Program-made: the position numbers and the translations under genes
The notes under the pieces: generated by a model
The model's database searches: none
What the model was told of the DNA's origin: nothing
Seen by the model: the letters and a program-made list of their open reading frames with translations, nothing else
In this document: in pieces, positions 8,665 through 16,245 of the stretch
Layout of the letters: the number at the start of each line of letters is the position of its first letter
Numbering within the stretch: the first letter of the stretch is position 1
Assembly (NCBI RefSeq): GCF_003206155.1
Contig: NZ_PZJV01000006.1
Span: 465,925-529,924 of the forward strand
DNA from: Salinicola halophilus
GTDB lineage: Bacteria > Pseudomonadota > Gammaproteobacteria > Pseudomonadales > Halomonadaceae
Direction: 5' to 3'
Length of the DNA stretch: 64,000 bases

Positions 8665-8869
8665 GTGTGTTCCTTTTTACGTTAATATGCGGTAGTATAC
8701 TGGCCGCGTGTCTTTTAGATGACTTTGCTAGGACAGAACGTGTTTGAAGCCTCATCCTTGCACCTGCTCTCGTTACGCCAACGCGCTGGTGCTCTAAAAC
8801 AATCCATGTTTTTCTATATAAAATAAAGTCAGTTAGAAGGCCGTTGATACCATCGAGGTGTGAGAGCCC
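8665..8869 (-). promoter_or_regulatory. Leader region of the reverse transcriptase
   Basis: About 200 non-coding bases between the divergent RT and ogr-like genes. Reading toward the RT there is an AT-rich, promoter-like stretch near 8808-8830 (TTTATTTTATATAG). It is followed by roughly 150 bases with GCACC...GGTGC arms and a second TATACT box about 30 bases before the RT start. Promoter and a possible leader RNA are inferred only. Confidence 0.35.
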
Positions 8870-9109
8870 ATGCGAGGAATGGACATCCATTGCGACCACT
8901 GCGGGTCACTGATGCGCACCCGCACGAGTAAGCAGCCCCACCCGGACTACCGGAAGCTCTACCTCGAATGCCTCAACCCCGCCTGCGGCGCGAAAGCACG
9001 CGCCGATTTCGTCGTCACCGAGACCCTGAGCCCCAGCGGTAACCCAAATCCCGACTACCAGGAAAGGCTGGCCGCGACCATCCCGTGGCGGCGCACCGAC
9101 CAGCATTGA
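8870..9109 (+). CDS. Ogr/Delta-like zinc-finger transcription activator
   Basis: 79 residues with a CDHC pair near the start and a CLNPAC pair about 25 residues later, separated by RTSKQPHPDYRKLYLEC. This is the pattern of P2 Ogr and P4 Delta, which activate late phage promoters by contacting RNA polymerase alpha. In satellites such a protein can turn on helper or own late genes. The ATG at 8870 is chosen (GAGG ten bases upstream); an ATG at 8879 in the same frame is possible. A hairpin terminator follows. Confidence 0.8.
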   Translation: MRGMDIHCDHCGSLMRTRTSKQPHPDYRKLYLECLNPACGAKARADFVVTETLSPSGNPNPDYQERLAATIPWRRTDQH

Positions 9110-9130
9110 CTCCAAGGCCGCGCTACACCG

Positions 9131-9162
9131 AGCCGCCGTCCCTACCAGGGCGGCGGCTTTTT
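9131..9162 (+). terminator. Rho-independent terminator after ogr-like gene
   Basis: AGCCGCCGTCCCT and AGGGCGGCGGCT form a long stem with a short ACC loop, followed by a run of five T. Confidence 0.85.
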
Positions 9163-9318
9163 CGTGGACGATTCTTCTATAGGGCCAGTCATTCCTGGCT
9201 GGCTTGTGGGGGCGAGTTTTACAACGCCAATCGCTCGAAGCGCTTTTCTCACCTCGTCATGCTGTCCGTGTCCTAAGAGGCAACGCCCGGACATGCCAAG
9301 ACAGCCAGCGAGGAACCC

Positions 9319-9615
9319 ATGGCCAACGCCCCATCGACAACCGCCCCTTACCGACGGGTCGAGCGTATCGAGCTCGGCAACCGCCTACTACGCCGCCGCG
9401 ACGTGGAGCTGAAGACCGGCAAGAGCCGGTCCGCGATCTATGCCGGCGTGAGCAACGGCACCTTCCCGGCGCCGGTGCCCATCGGCGACAAGAGCGTCGC
9501 CTGGCTCGAGGAGGAGGTGGATAGCTGGATCGCTGCCCGGCTCGCCGAGCGCAACCGCACCATGACCACCGGCAAGATCCAACACTTCGCCACCGCCCAG
9601 GAGGCCCGCCCATGA
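9319..9615 (+). CDS. alpA: AlpA-family DNA-binding regulator
   Basis: 98 residues. The core matches AlpA/MerR-like winged-helix regulators of P4 and CP4-57: NRLLRRRDVELKTGKSRSAIYAGVSNGTFPAPVPIGDKSVAWLEEEVDSWI. AlpA proteins activate the integrase/excision genes of their own element and may also serve as the recombination directionality factor here. The ATG follows GAGGAACCC. Its stop overlaps the next start (ATGA), so the next small gene is translationally coupled. Confidence 0.88.
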   Translation: MANAPSTTAPYRRVERIELGNRLLRRRDVELKTGKSRSAIYAGVSNGTFPAPVPIGDKSVAWLEEEVDSWIAARLAERNRTMTTGKIQHFATAQEARP

Positions 9616-9872
9616 AACGCTTCACGCTCACCGTGGGCGCGCAGTCGCTCCAGTTCACCGAGCAGGACATCCCGGCACTCGACGAGGCGCTGAACGTCGC
9701 CACCAACCGCGCCGGGCGCGAAGTGGTCCGCCACAGCGACGGCGGCACCCGCGTGGCGGTGCTGATGGAGCGCGCCGGCAGCGGCGGCAAGCATTCGGCG
9801 CTGCCACGCGACCCCAACACGGTCCTGATGCGCGATCAGCGTCACGGCCCGACCATCGAGACCGACTGCTAG
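9612..9872 (+). CDS. Hypothetical small protein coupled to alpA
   Basis: 86 residues, no domain recognised. It is hydrophilic with a predicted beta-rich first half (MKRFTLTVGAQSLQF) and a charged tail. The start codon overlaps the alpA stop, which supports it as a real gene. Function unknown; conserved position after AlpA suggests an element-maintenance role. Confidence 0.6.
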   Translation: MKRFTLTVGAQSLQFTEQDIPALDEALNVATNRAGREVVRHSDGGTRVAVLMERAGSGGKHSALPRDPNTVLMRDQRHGPTIETDC

Positions 9873-10160
9873 ACCGCCCGCCGCACCCGCAACACCCACC
9901 GATAGCGAATCATCCAGCCGCTCGGCGCTCGCGCCGAGGGGAACAGGGAGGCTTTGTGCCCAACAAACGCGAAAACCCCGGTCAGCGTGGGGCTGCCGGG
10001 GCTCTCGAAGACACTCAATGCACGCTCGATCCTAGCAAAATCCGGGGCGCTGTCACGCCCGGCGTGACGCCGTTTTTCCACGGGCTCGGGCTATCGATTC
10101 ACGTCTCCAACGCCGGGGAAGGCTTGCGCGTTCCTGAGCCGACCGCTTACGATGCTGGCG
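9873..10160 (+). other. Leader region upstream of the C4-like RNA; possible Icd/Ash-like reading frame
   Basis: Contains a perfect hairpin CTCGGCG-CTCG-CGCCGAG at 9921-9938. An open frame starting at GTG 9956 runs in frame into the gene at 10397. The segment decoded between about 10250 and 10390 (FANPVQSAPMLFGDSRGGSF) recalls the Ash/Icd-like proteins of P4 satellites. It could therefore be translated as a long Icd-like protein, or the frame could be an accident of an untranslated regulatory leader. I cannot decide between these. Confidence 0.4.
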
Positions 10161-10243
10161 TCGCGGCAAAATCCGCGACCGGGTTTGGCGACCCGGAAGG
10201 AAGGAGGCGCAGTAGCGCCCATACCATTGCAGGCGCTTTTTTT
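10161..10243 (+). ncRNA. C4-like immunity RNA / attenuator candidate
   Basis: Three successive stems: TCGCGG/CCGCGA (10161-10178), CCGGGT/ACCCGG (10179-10196), then GGCGC (10206-10210), GCGCC (10215-10219) and GGCGC (10232-10236) followed by seven T. The middle GCGCC can pair with either flanking GGCGC. One pairing makes a terminator, the other prevents it. P4 CI RNA and P1 C4 RNA occupy the same place and control the replication operon by premature termination. Structure is seen; function is inferred by analogy. Confidence 0.55.
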
Positions 10244-10396
10244 GTGCCCGCAATGCGTCGTTATGGCGGGCTGCATGGGGAGACCTTCGGGTCTGCCGGG
10301 TTCCTCTTTCTCCGGTTCGCCAACCCTGTGCAGTCCGCCCCCATGCTGTTTGGCGACAGCCGGGGCGGTTCCTTCAGAGAAAGAGGAGCCAGACCC

Positions 10397-10636
10397 ATGG
10401 CAGAACACGCCACAAGTGCGTCCGCACGATCCGCCATTCCCCCGCACCAGATCGCCACCGCCGTCATTGGCGCCAAGCTGATCGCCTTTCGCGTCAACCG
10501 CCGTCCCGAACAGCTCGCCCATTTGCTGGGCATGACCCGCATGGCCGCCGAGCTCGGCGCGATCACCCAGGACGAGCGCCAGCAGTTCCTCGCCGACCTC
10601 GACGCCCTGATGGCCGAGGAGGTGACCCATGGCTAA
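10397..10636 (+). CDS. Small satellite protein, first gene of replication operon (C-terminal part of Icd-like frame)
   Basis: 79 residues from ATG 10397, preceded by AGAGGAG. The sequence IPPHQIATAVIGAKLIAFRVNRRPEQLAHLLGMTRMAAELGAITQDERQQF is a helical module often fused behind Ash/Icd-like N-termini in P4-like elements of gammaproteobacteria. The frame is open back to 9956, so a longer product is possible. The last codons overlap the next start (CATGGCTAA). Role unknown; in P4 relatives this locus inhibits host cell division. Confidence 0.6.
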   Translation: MAEHATSASARSAIPPHQIATAVIGAKLIAFRVNRRPEQLAHLLGMTRMAAELGAITQDERQQFLADLDALMAEEVTHG

Positions 10637-10943
10637 GCGCCTCGAGGATGCCAACTGCCTGACCGAGACCGAGTGCCTGCTGATTGATCCGCGCACCGAC
10701 CGCGAGACGCTGCTGGATAACGCGGAGATGCGGCTCGATGCGATCAAGGATCTGATGTTCACCCTTTCGACCATGAATGGGCGGGACAACGACCTCACGT
10801 CGGTGGATTTGTCGAACCTGGCCATGGTGTCGCGGCTCTTGGTCGGTGATGCCTCCGATCTGCTCGTAGCGGCACGTCAGCAAGACCTGCACGCCCGGGC
10901 GGCGTCGCGGCGCCAGACAGCGCCGAGAGGTGGCCATGTCTGA
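10629..10943 (+). CDS. Hypothetical protein in replication operon
   Basis: 104 residues, acidic and helical, with a basic C-terminal tail (DLHARAASRRQ). No domain recognised. It overlaps both neighbours by eight bases: GGAGGTGACCC-ATG at its start and GTGGCC-ATGTCTGA at its end. It is therefore part of a translationally coupled cassette. It may be an accessory replication or copy-control protein, but nothing in the sequence proves it. Confidence 0.6.
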   Translation: MAKRLEDANCLTETECLLIDPRTDRETLLDNAEMRLDAIKDLMFTLSTMNGRDNDLTSVDLSNLAMVSRLLVGDASDLLVAARQQDLHARAASRRQTAPRGGHV

Positions 10944-11982
10944 GGTCATCGCCAAGATTCAGCGCGTCTCCCGCGCCTCGCTCGCTCATGCCGAAACCCT
11001 CACCCGCGAATGGCTGCCCCAGGGCAGCCGTCAAGGGAGCGAGTGGGTCGCCCGCAACGTCGCCCGGGGCGACCGGGCCAGCGGCTCCTTTGGGGTGTCG
11101 CTGGTCAGCGGCAAGTGGAACGACTTCGCCGACCGTAGCGCCCACGGCGGCGATCTGGTGTCGCTCTACAGCTACCTGCACGGCTGTCGCCAGGTCGACG
11201 CCGCCATGGCGATCGATCGCCGGTTGGGGCTGGGCGTGTTCCGCTGGGGCGCGGCGCCGGCGGCGGCGCAGCCAACCCCCTCGCTCGCCAGTGAGGCGGC
11301 GCATCGTCAGCGTCTCGAGGCGCACGCCGCCGAGCGCGAGAACGCTCGCCAGGAAGCGGCGTCTCGAGCGCAAGCCGCGTGGGCCGCCGCCAAGCCGGCG
11401 CCCTCGACCCATCCCTACCTGATGAGCCGGGGTGTCCCGGCTTATGGCCTGCGTCAGTGCCGGCGCGGGTGGCTGCTGGTGCCGCTTCTGGCCGGTGGCG
11501 AGTTGGTCAATCTCCAGTGGATCACCCCCAACGGCAAGAAGCGCTTTCTCAAGGGGGGCCAGGTCCAGGGCGCCCATGCGGCGCTGGGCGAGCCCGTTGC
11601 GGGCGGGCGGCTGTTCGTCTGCGAAGGCTGGGCGACCGGGGCGACGCTCTATCGCCTCACCGGGGACCCGGTGGTCTGCGCCATGAACGCCGGCAACCTG
11701 CGCGCCGTCGCCGAGACCATGCGCGGCGTCCTGAATGGCTCGCTCGATCTGGTCATCGCCGGCGACGACGATCGCCAGACGGCGGGCAACCCCGGGCGCC
11801 AGGCGGCCAACGATGCCGCCCTCGCCGTGGGCGCGATGGTGCTCTATCCCAAGTGGCCCGAGGGCTGCCCCGACGATCTCACCGACTTCAACGACCTGTA
11901 TCGCTGGCACCGCGCCAGACTCGACGAAGCGGCCCGCGCCGACTCTGGGCAGGCGGGCAGCGTGGGAGGTGGCCATGAGTGA
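10936..11982 (+). CDS. TOPRIM-domain primase-like protein
   Basis: 348 residues. The N-terminal part (WLPQGSRQGSEWVARNVARGDR, GKWNDFADRSAHGGDLVSLYSYL) is a P4-alpha/DnaG-type module linked to zinc-binding primases, without an obvious zinc finger. The C-terminal TOPRIM domain shows FVCEGWATGATLYRLTG (catalytic Glu) and the acidic cluster AGDDDRQTAGNPGRQAA. It probably makes primers for element replication together with the next protein. The ATG at 10936 follows GAGAGG and overlaps the upstream stop. Confidence 0.82.
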   Translation: MSEVIAKIQRVSRASLAHAETLTREWLPQGSRQGSEWVARNVARGDRASGSFGVSLVSGKWNDFADRSAHGGDLVSLYSYLHGCRQVDAAMAIDRRLGLGVFRWGAAPAAAQPTPSLASEAAHRQRLEAHAAERENARQEAASRAQAAWAAAKPAPSTHPYLMSRGVPAYGLRQCRRGWLLVPLLAGGELVNLQWITPNGKKRFLKGGQVQGAHAALGEPVAGGRLFVCEGWATGATLYRLTGDPVVCAMNAGNLRAVAETMRGVLNGSLDLVIAGDDDRQTAGNPGRQAANDAALAVGAMVLYPKWPEGCPDDLTDFNDLYRWHRARLDEAARADSGQAGSVGGGHE

Positions 11983-13750
11983 GTCACAGCCCCACCTCAC
12001 CGTGGTCGGCGAACCCGCCGCGCCGGAGCGCATTAGCGTCGACCGACCGGGTTACGAGGTCTATGCCGGTCCCACCACCGTCGACGGGCGCGTCTACCGC
12101 GCCGGCGTCTGGTATCACGGCAGCAAGCAAACGAGCCCGGACGAGCCGGGCCAGCCGTTCGACCTGTGGGTCTGCGGACCGGTCCACGTCATCGCCGAGA
12201 CCGTGGATAGCGACGACGGCAGCATTGGGCGGCTACTGCGCTTCCAGCACCGGGGGCGCGAGTGCGAATGCGTCATCCCCATGGAAGCGCTCGCCGGCAA
12301 GGGCGAAGACGTGTTGAAGACGCTGATGCGCCAAGGGCTGGTGGTCGAGTATCACCACCGCAAGCACGTGCCGGCCTACATCGCCAGCCACCACACCCCG
12401 GCGCTGGTGCTGGATACCGTGACCCGGCCCGGCTGGCACGATCGCAGCGGCGCCTTCGTGTTGCCGCATCGCATCATCGGCAGCGACCAGGTGCGCTTCC
12501 ATAGCTCCGGGCGGGAGGCGCGGATCTTCGACACGCTCGGCAGCCTCGAGGGCTGGCAGGAGGAGATCGCCACGCCATGCCTGGGCAACCCGGTCCTGAT
12601 CCTGTCGGTGTGCTGCGCGCTGGCCGGACCGCTGCTCAAGAAGGTGGGCGTCAACGGCGGCGGCGTGCATCTGGTCGGCGACTCCTCGAGCGGTAAATCG
12701 CTCGCCCAGGACATCGCCGCGACGGTGTGGGGGCCGGCGGACCGCTTCAAGGTCTCCTGGGACATGTCCGGCGGCGGCGTCGAGATCGAGGCTTCCTCGC
12801 GCAACGACACGGTGATGATCAACGACGAGATGAGCCGGGCGAGCCCCAAGCAGATCCAGGGCCACGCCTACGCCATCGCCAACGGGACCGGCAAGGGCAC
12901 CATGACTCGGGAACGGGAAGGCCGGCCCAAGAACTACTGGCGCCTGCTCGCGCTCTCGAGCGGCGAGCGATCGCTGGCCGATCACGCCGCCATGGGCGGC
13001 AGCACCGCCCATGCCGGCGCCGAGCTGCGCATGGTCGACATCAACGCCGGCACCCGCCGTTACCGCGCTTTCGACGACGTGCACGGCACCAGCGGCGAAG
13101 CCTTCCACCGCACCCTGACCGGCGCGCTGGGCCGCCACTATGGCCATGCCGGCCCGGCGCTGGTCGAACGGCTGCTCGAGGACGGGATCGCCGATGGTCT
13201 GGCCTGGCGCTTCGGCGAGATCCGCCGCGCCTTCGACGTGACCAGCTCACAGGCGGGGCGCGTGGCGGACCGCTTCGCAGTGATGGCGCTCGCCGGCGAG
13301 CTGGCCAGCGAAAGCGGCATCCTGCCCTGGCCAGCGGGGACCGCCACCGACGGCTGCCGGCAGCTCTTCGCGGAGTGGCTGGCCACCATCGGCGACGGCA
13401 ACGCCGAGGATCGCCAGATCCTCGCCGCGCTCTCCGACTTCATCGCCCTGCACGGCGATAGCCGCTTCTCGAGCATTCACGCCCAGATCGCCGATACCGG
13501 CGTTCGCCAGCGCGCCGGGTACTACGAGATCGAGGGCGACAAGCGCTTCTATCTGTTCAACCGCGCCGCGCTGACCGAAGCCGCCGAGGGCTACAGCCGC
13601 GCCCGCATCCTGCGCACGCTCGGCGATCACGACGTCCTCGCCCGCATGGACGAGGGGCGCAAGCAGAAGAAATACCGCCTGCCAGGGGGCGGCATGGGGC
13701 GCTTCTTCGTCATCGATCCCGACCGCCTCGACCCGGAGAGCGGTACCTGA
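11975..13750 (+). CDS. DUF927 superfamily replicative helicase-like ATPase
   Basis: 591 residues. It has a DUF927 core: GYEVYAGPTTVDGRVYRAGVWYHG at the N-terminus, LVLDTVTRPGWHDRSGAFVLPHRIIG, Walker A VGDSSSGKS near residue 234, VMINDEMSRASPKQIQGHAYAIANGTGKGTMTREREG (Walker B/sensor region) and a C-terminal wHTH-like part. The pair primase + DUF927 replaces the single alpha protein of P4. It would unwind the iteron origin at 14966-15200. The start at ATG 11975 follows GGAGGTGGCC; an open frame running 5' of it is a shadow of the primase gene. Confidence 0.85.
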   Translation: MSESQPHLTVVGEPAAPERISVDRPGYEVYAGPTTVDGRVYRAGVWYHGSKQTSPDEPGQPFDLWVCGPVHVIAETVDSDDGSIGRLLRFQHRGRECECVIPMEALAGKGEDVLKTLMRQGLVVEYHHRKHVPAYIASHHTPALVLDTVTRPGWHDRSGAFVLPHRIIGSDQVRFHSSGREARIFDTLGSLEGWQEEIATPCLGNPVLILSVCCALAGPLLKKVGVNGGGVHLVGDSSSGKSLAQDIAATVWGPADRFKVSWDMSGGGVEIEASSRNDTVMINDEMSRASPKQIQGHAYAIANGTGKGTMTREREGRPKNYWRLLALSSGERSLADHAAMGGSTAHAGAELRMVDINAGTRRYRAFDDVHGTSGEAFHRTLTGALGRHYGHAGPALVERLLEDGIADGLAWRFGEIRRAFDVTSSQAGRVADRFAVMALAGELASESGILPWPAGTATDGCRQLFAEWLATIGDGNAEDRQILAALSDFIALHGDSRFSSIHAQIADTGVRQRAGYYEIEGDKRFYLFNRAALTEAAEGYSRARILRTLGDHDVLARMDEGRKQKKYRLPGGGMGRFFVIDPDRLDPESGT

Positions 13751-14733
13751 TGCGGCCCGACAACGCCCCGCACGTCCATGACGTGCCGATCGACACGGCC
13801 CCAAGCCACACCCACCCGGGCGGCATGACTACCGCCCGGCAGCCAGCCGACCCCAACGCCACCACCATGACCCAGGAGCGAGCCCGCATGACCACGCCAA
13901 CCGAGAACAGCCAGGACACCCAAACCCCGACGCAACCGATTGGAGAGAGCGCCGACATGACCCAGCCTCGTCACATGATCGCCCACGACCAGAAGCGCAC
14001 GGCCTACCTGACCAAACGCGACACGCTTAAGACCCTGACCGATCGTCTCGAGCGCTATCGCAAGGGCGCCGCCGCTGCCCGTGAAGAGGCCGACACCAGC
14101 GACAAGCGGTGGCGCGAACTGCTGCGCGAGAACCACGGCGACGTCACCAAGGAGATCCGGCAGCTAAAGCGAGCCGTGGGCGACAATCGCGAGACGGCCG
14201 AGGAACTGGAAACCATGGCCACCGAACTGACCGGGGAGTATGAAGCCCGTCAGGTCGAGGTGATCGCGGCGCGCAGGGCGTATCGGGATGCTCGGCAAGC
14301 GGCCTGGGATACCGAGGTCGAGAACGAATTCGATCACGCCCTGGCGGCGGTGACCGCCACACCCGAAGGCCAGCGCCTGCTGTCCGCCATGCGGCTGATG
14401 CAGCGCAAGAGCGAGCGCGACGTGATGGTCGATCCGGCCTATGGCGATGACCAGTACAGCGGCCTGCCTGCCGACGCACGCCGCCGCGTGGATGCCGAGG
14501 TCGAACGGCGCTTCCCGCGCCGGCTGGCCGACGGGCTGGCGAAGCAGGAGCAAGCCCAGGGGATCGATGCCCCGGCACAGCTCCATAGTCTCGACGCGCT
14601 ACAGCCGGTAGCCGAACTCGCCTGCGAGCAGGGCTACACCGGACCCAAGACGGCTGGCCAGCTGGACATGGCTAACCGCCGCCGGCAGATCGACGCCGCC
14701 GAAGGCAACGCGAGCGAGCATCGCCGCGCCTAG
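13750..14733 (+). CDS. Coiled-coil satellite protein (possibly Psu-like)
   Basis: 327 residues if started at the ATG overlapping the previous stop (TGATG). In-frame ATGs at 13888 (after AGGAG) and 13957 (after GGAGAGAG) have better ribosome sites, giving 281 or 258 residues; the first 70 residues are low-complexity. The middle is a long charged coiled coil (residues about 80-190). The arrangement LTKRDTLKTL...WRELLRENHGDVTKEIRQLKRAV faintly resembles P4 Psu, the polarity suppressor and capsid decoration protein, but I would not assert homology. Last gene of the operon, followed by a terminator. Confidence 0.6.
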   Translation: MRPDNAPHVHDVPIDTAPSHTHPGGMTTARQPADPNATTMTQERARMTTPTENSQDTQTPTQPIGESADMTQPRHMIAHDQKRTAYLTKRDTLKTLTDRLERYRKGAAAAREEADTSDKRWRELLRENHGDVTKEIRQLKRAVGDNRETAEELETMATELTGEYEARQVEVIAARRAYRDARQAAWDTEVENEFDHALAAVTATPEGQRLLSAMRLMQRKSERDVMVDPAYGDDQYSGLPADARRRVDAEVERRFPRRLADGLAKQEQAQGIDAPAQLHSLDALQPVAELACEQGYTGPKTAGQLDMANRRRQIDAAEGNASEHRRA

Positions 14734-14761
14734 CGCCCCGGCCCTGCCTGACCCAACGAAC

Positions 14762-14786
14762 AGCCCCGCCACGTGCGGGGCTTTTT
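14762..14786 (+). terminator. Terminator of the replication operon
   Basis: AGCCCCGC and GCGGGGCT pair around CACGT, followed by a T run. Confidence 0.9.
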
Positions 14787-14965
14787 GCGTGGCGCGCCAG
14801 CCATCGCCCGGCGCCTGGGAATGGCTCAGCGCGGCGACCCAATCACGAACCCCTTTCGCTCGCCAAGAAAGAGGGATTTGCCTAATCCTACGATTCCGGC
14901 AGTCGGCACGCTCGGCGCGTCGATCAGGAACATCTAGGCAACTTCTCACAGGAACCTGAAAAAAA

Positions 14966-15200
14966 GTGGGAACACCGGGAACAGTGGGAACACCGCGCTA
15001 CAACCCGCATGGTTGAGCGGTTCCCTTGTTCCCACTAGTGAGTGTGTAAACGGGAACAAGTGGGTACAACAATGGGTACGGGCCTCGCTCCCCCTCGATC
15101 GAAGGCGATTCTGTTCCCACTGTTCCCAAAACGGGGAACGGTGTACCCACGCTGTAACCCGCATGGTTGAGCCTTGTTCCCGGTGTTCCCACTGTTCCCA
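14966..15200. other. Iteron cluster: candidate replication origin of the element
   Basis: GGGAACA occurs at 14968, 14977 and 14986 with exact 9-bp spacing and again at 15052. Inverted copies TGTTCCC occur at 15027, 15112 and 15121 (9 bp apart) and 15175, 15184, 15193 (9 bp apart). Near-copies with TAC are at 15062 and 15142. A 17-bp direct repeat AACCCGCATGGTTGAGC (15002-15018, 15156-15172) sits inside; the first copy carries a CAACC/GGTTG hairpin. Clustered iterons of both orientations next to a primase/helicase operon match the ori/crr layout of P4. Confidence 0.7.
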
Positions 15201-15360
15201 CTCAAAAATCACGTGTGTGAATATGTGCTCTGAGAGGGTGACGTGTCAGAGGCGTGTGATATGCACAATCGAGCGCCGAACACTTCACCCCCTGGCGAGC
15301 GATCCCAGGCCGGCGCGTCTACCCTGAGACGATCCACAAACTGGGCAAGCGGAGGGAGTG

Positions 15361-16245
15361 ATGTTCGAGGGATTCACGTTGGAGACGGTCGAGCTGTCCG
15401 AGGCGACGTTGAGAGTCCGCCACGGCGGCTCGGGCCCGCCGGTGCTACTACTGCATGGCCATCCGCGAACGCACATGACCTGGCACCGTGTCGCTCCACT
15501 CTTGGCCGCTCATTACACCGTCGTCTGTCCCGACCTTCGCGGCTTCGGGGAGTCCTCCAAGCCCGCCGACACGCCAGACCACTCCGGCTCTTCCAAGCGT
15601 GCCAAGGCGCGGGATTGCGTCGAGCTGATGCGCCATCTCGGCTTCGACCGCTTCGCCGTCGTTGGCCATGATCGCGGCAGCTATACCGCCTTTCGGACGG
15701 CCATGGATCATCCCGACGTGATCGACAAGGCCGTCATGCTCGACGGCGTCCCAATCCTCGAGGCGCTCGAGCGTTGCGACGCGCGCTTCGCAACCGAGTG
15801 GTGGCACTGGTTCTTTTTCGCCCAGCTCGAGAAACCCGAGCGCGCCATTCTGGCCGATCCGGATGCCTGGTACGGCGGCAGCCCCGAGGCGATGGGAGAA
15901 GCGTCGTTCGCCGACTTCCGCCGCGCCATTCACGACCCCGCGACCGTCCACGGCATGATCGAGGACTACAGGGCCGGCTTGAGCGTGGATTACCTTCACG
16001 ATCGGCAGGACCGCGAACAGGGCAAGCGCATCCAGTGCCCCGCAATGGTGCTCTGGTCGCTGCGTGACGATCTCGAGCGGCTTTACGGTGACGTGCTCGA
16101 CGTCTGGCGAACCTGGACGACATCGGTAGTGGGGCATGGGCTCGACTGCGGCCATCATATGGCTGAGGAAGCGCCGGAGGCGTTGGCCAGTGCGCTCCTC
16201 GACTTCTTGCGTGGGGATATCGACTCCGCTTCATTCACAACATGA
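15361..16245 (+). CDS. Alpha/beta hydrolase, fluoroacetate dehalogenase-like
   Basis: 294 residues. It begins MFEGF and shows LLLHGHPRTHMTWHRVAPLLAAHYTVVCPDLRGFGESSKP, nucleophile elbow VVGHDRGSY (Asp nucleophile), LDGVP (structural Asp), the halide-site pair HW in WWHWFFF, DYRAG and the catalytic His in CGHHMAEE. These are the landmarks of haloacetate/fluoroacetate dehalogenases. One deviation: the second carboxylate-binding Arg of the family (HDRGxR) is Tyr here, so the substrate may not be a haloacetate. GGAGGGAG precedes the ATG. Last 15 bases overlap the convergent CDF gene. Cargo gene of the element. Confidence 0.82.
   Translation: MFEGFTLETVELSEATLRVRHGGSGPPVLLLHGHPRTHMTWHRVAPLLAAHYTVVCPDLRGFGESSKPADTPDHSGSSKRAKARDCVELMRHLGFDRFAVVGHDRGSYTAFRTAMDHPDVIDKAVMLDGVPILEALERCDARFATEWWHWFFFAQLEKPERAILADPDAWYGGSPEAMGEASFADFRRAIHDPATVHGMIEDYRAGLSVDYLHDRQDREQGKRIQCPAMVLWSLRDDLERLYGDVLDVWRTWTTSVVGHGLDCGHHMAEEAPEALASALLDFLRGDIDSASFTT

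Noticed and set aside
11735-11974. N-terminal extension of the DUF927 protein by 80 residues
   Set aside because: Those codons are the out-of-frame reading of the primase gene; the ATG at 11975 has a strong coupled SD.
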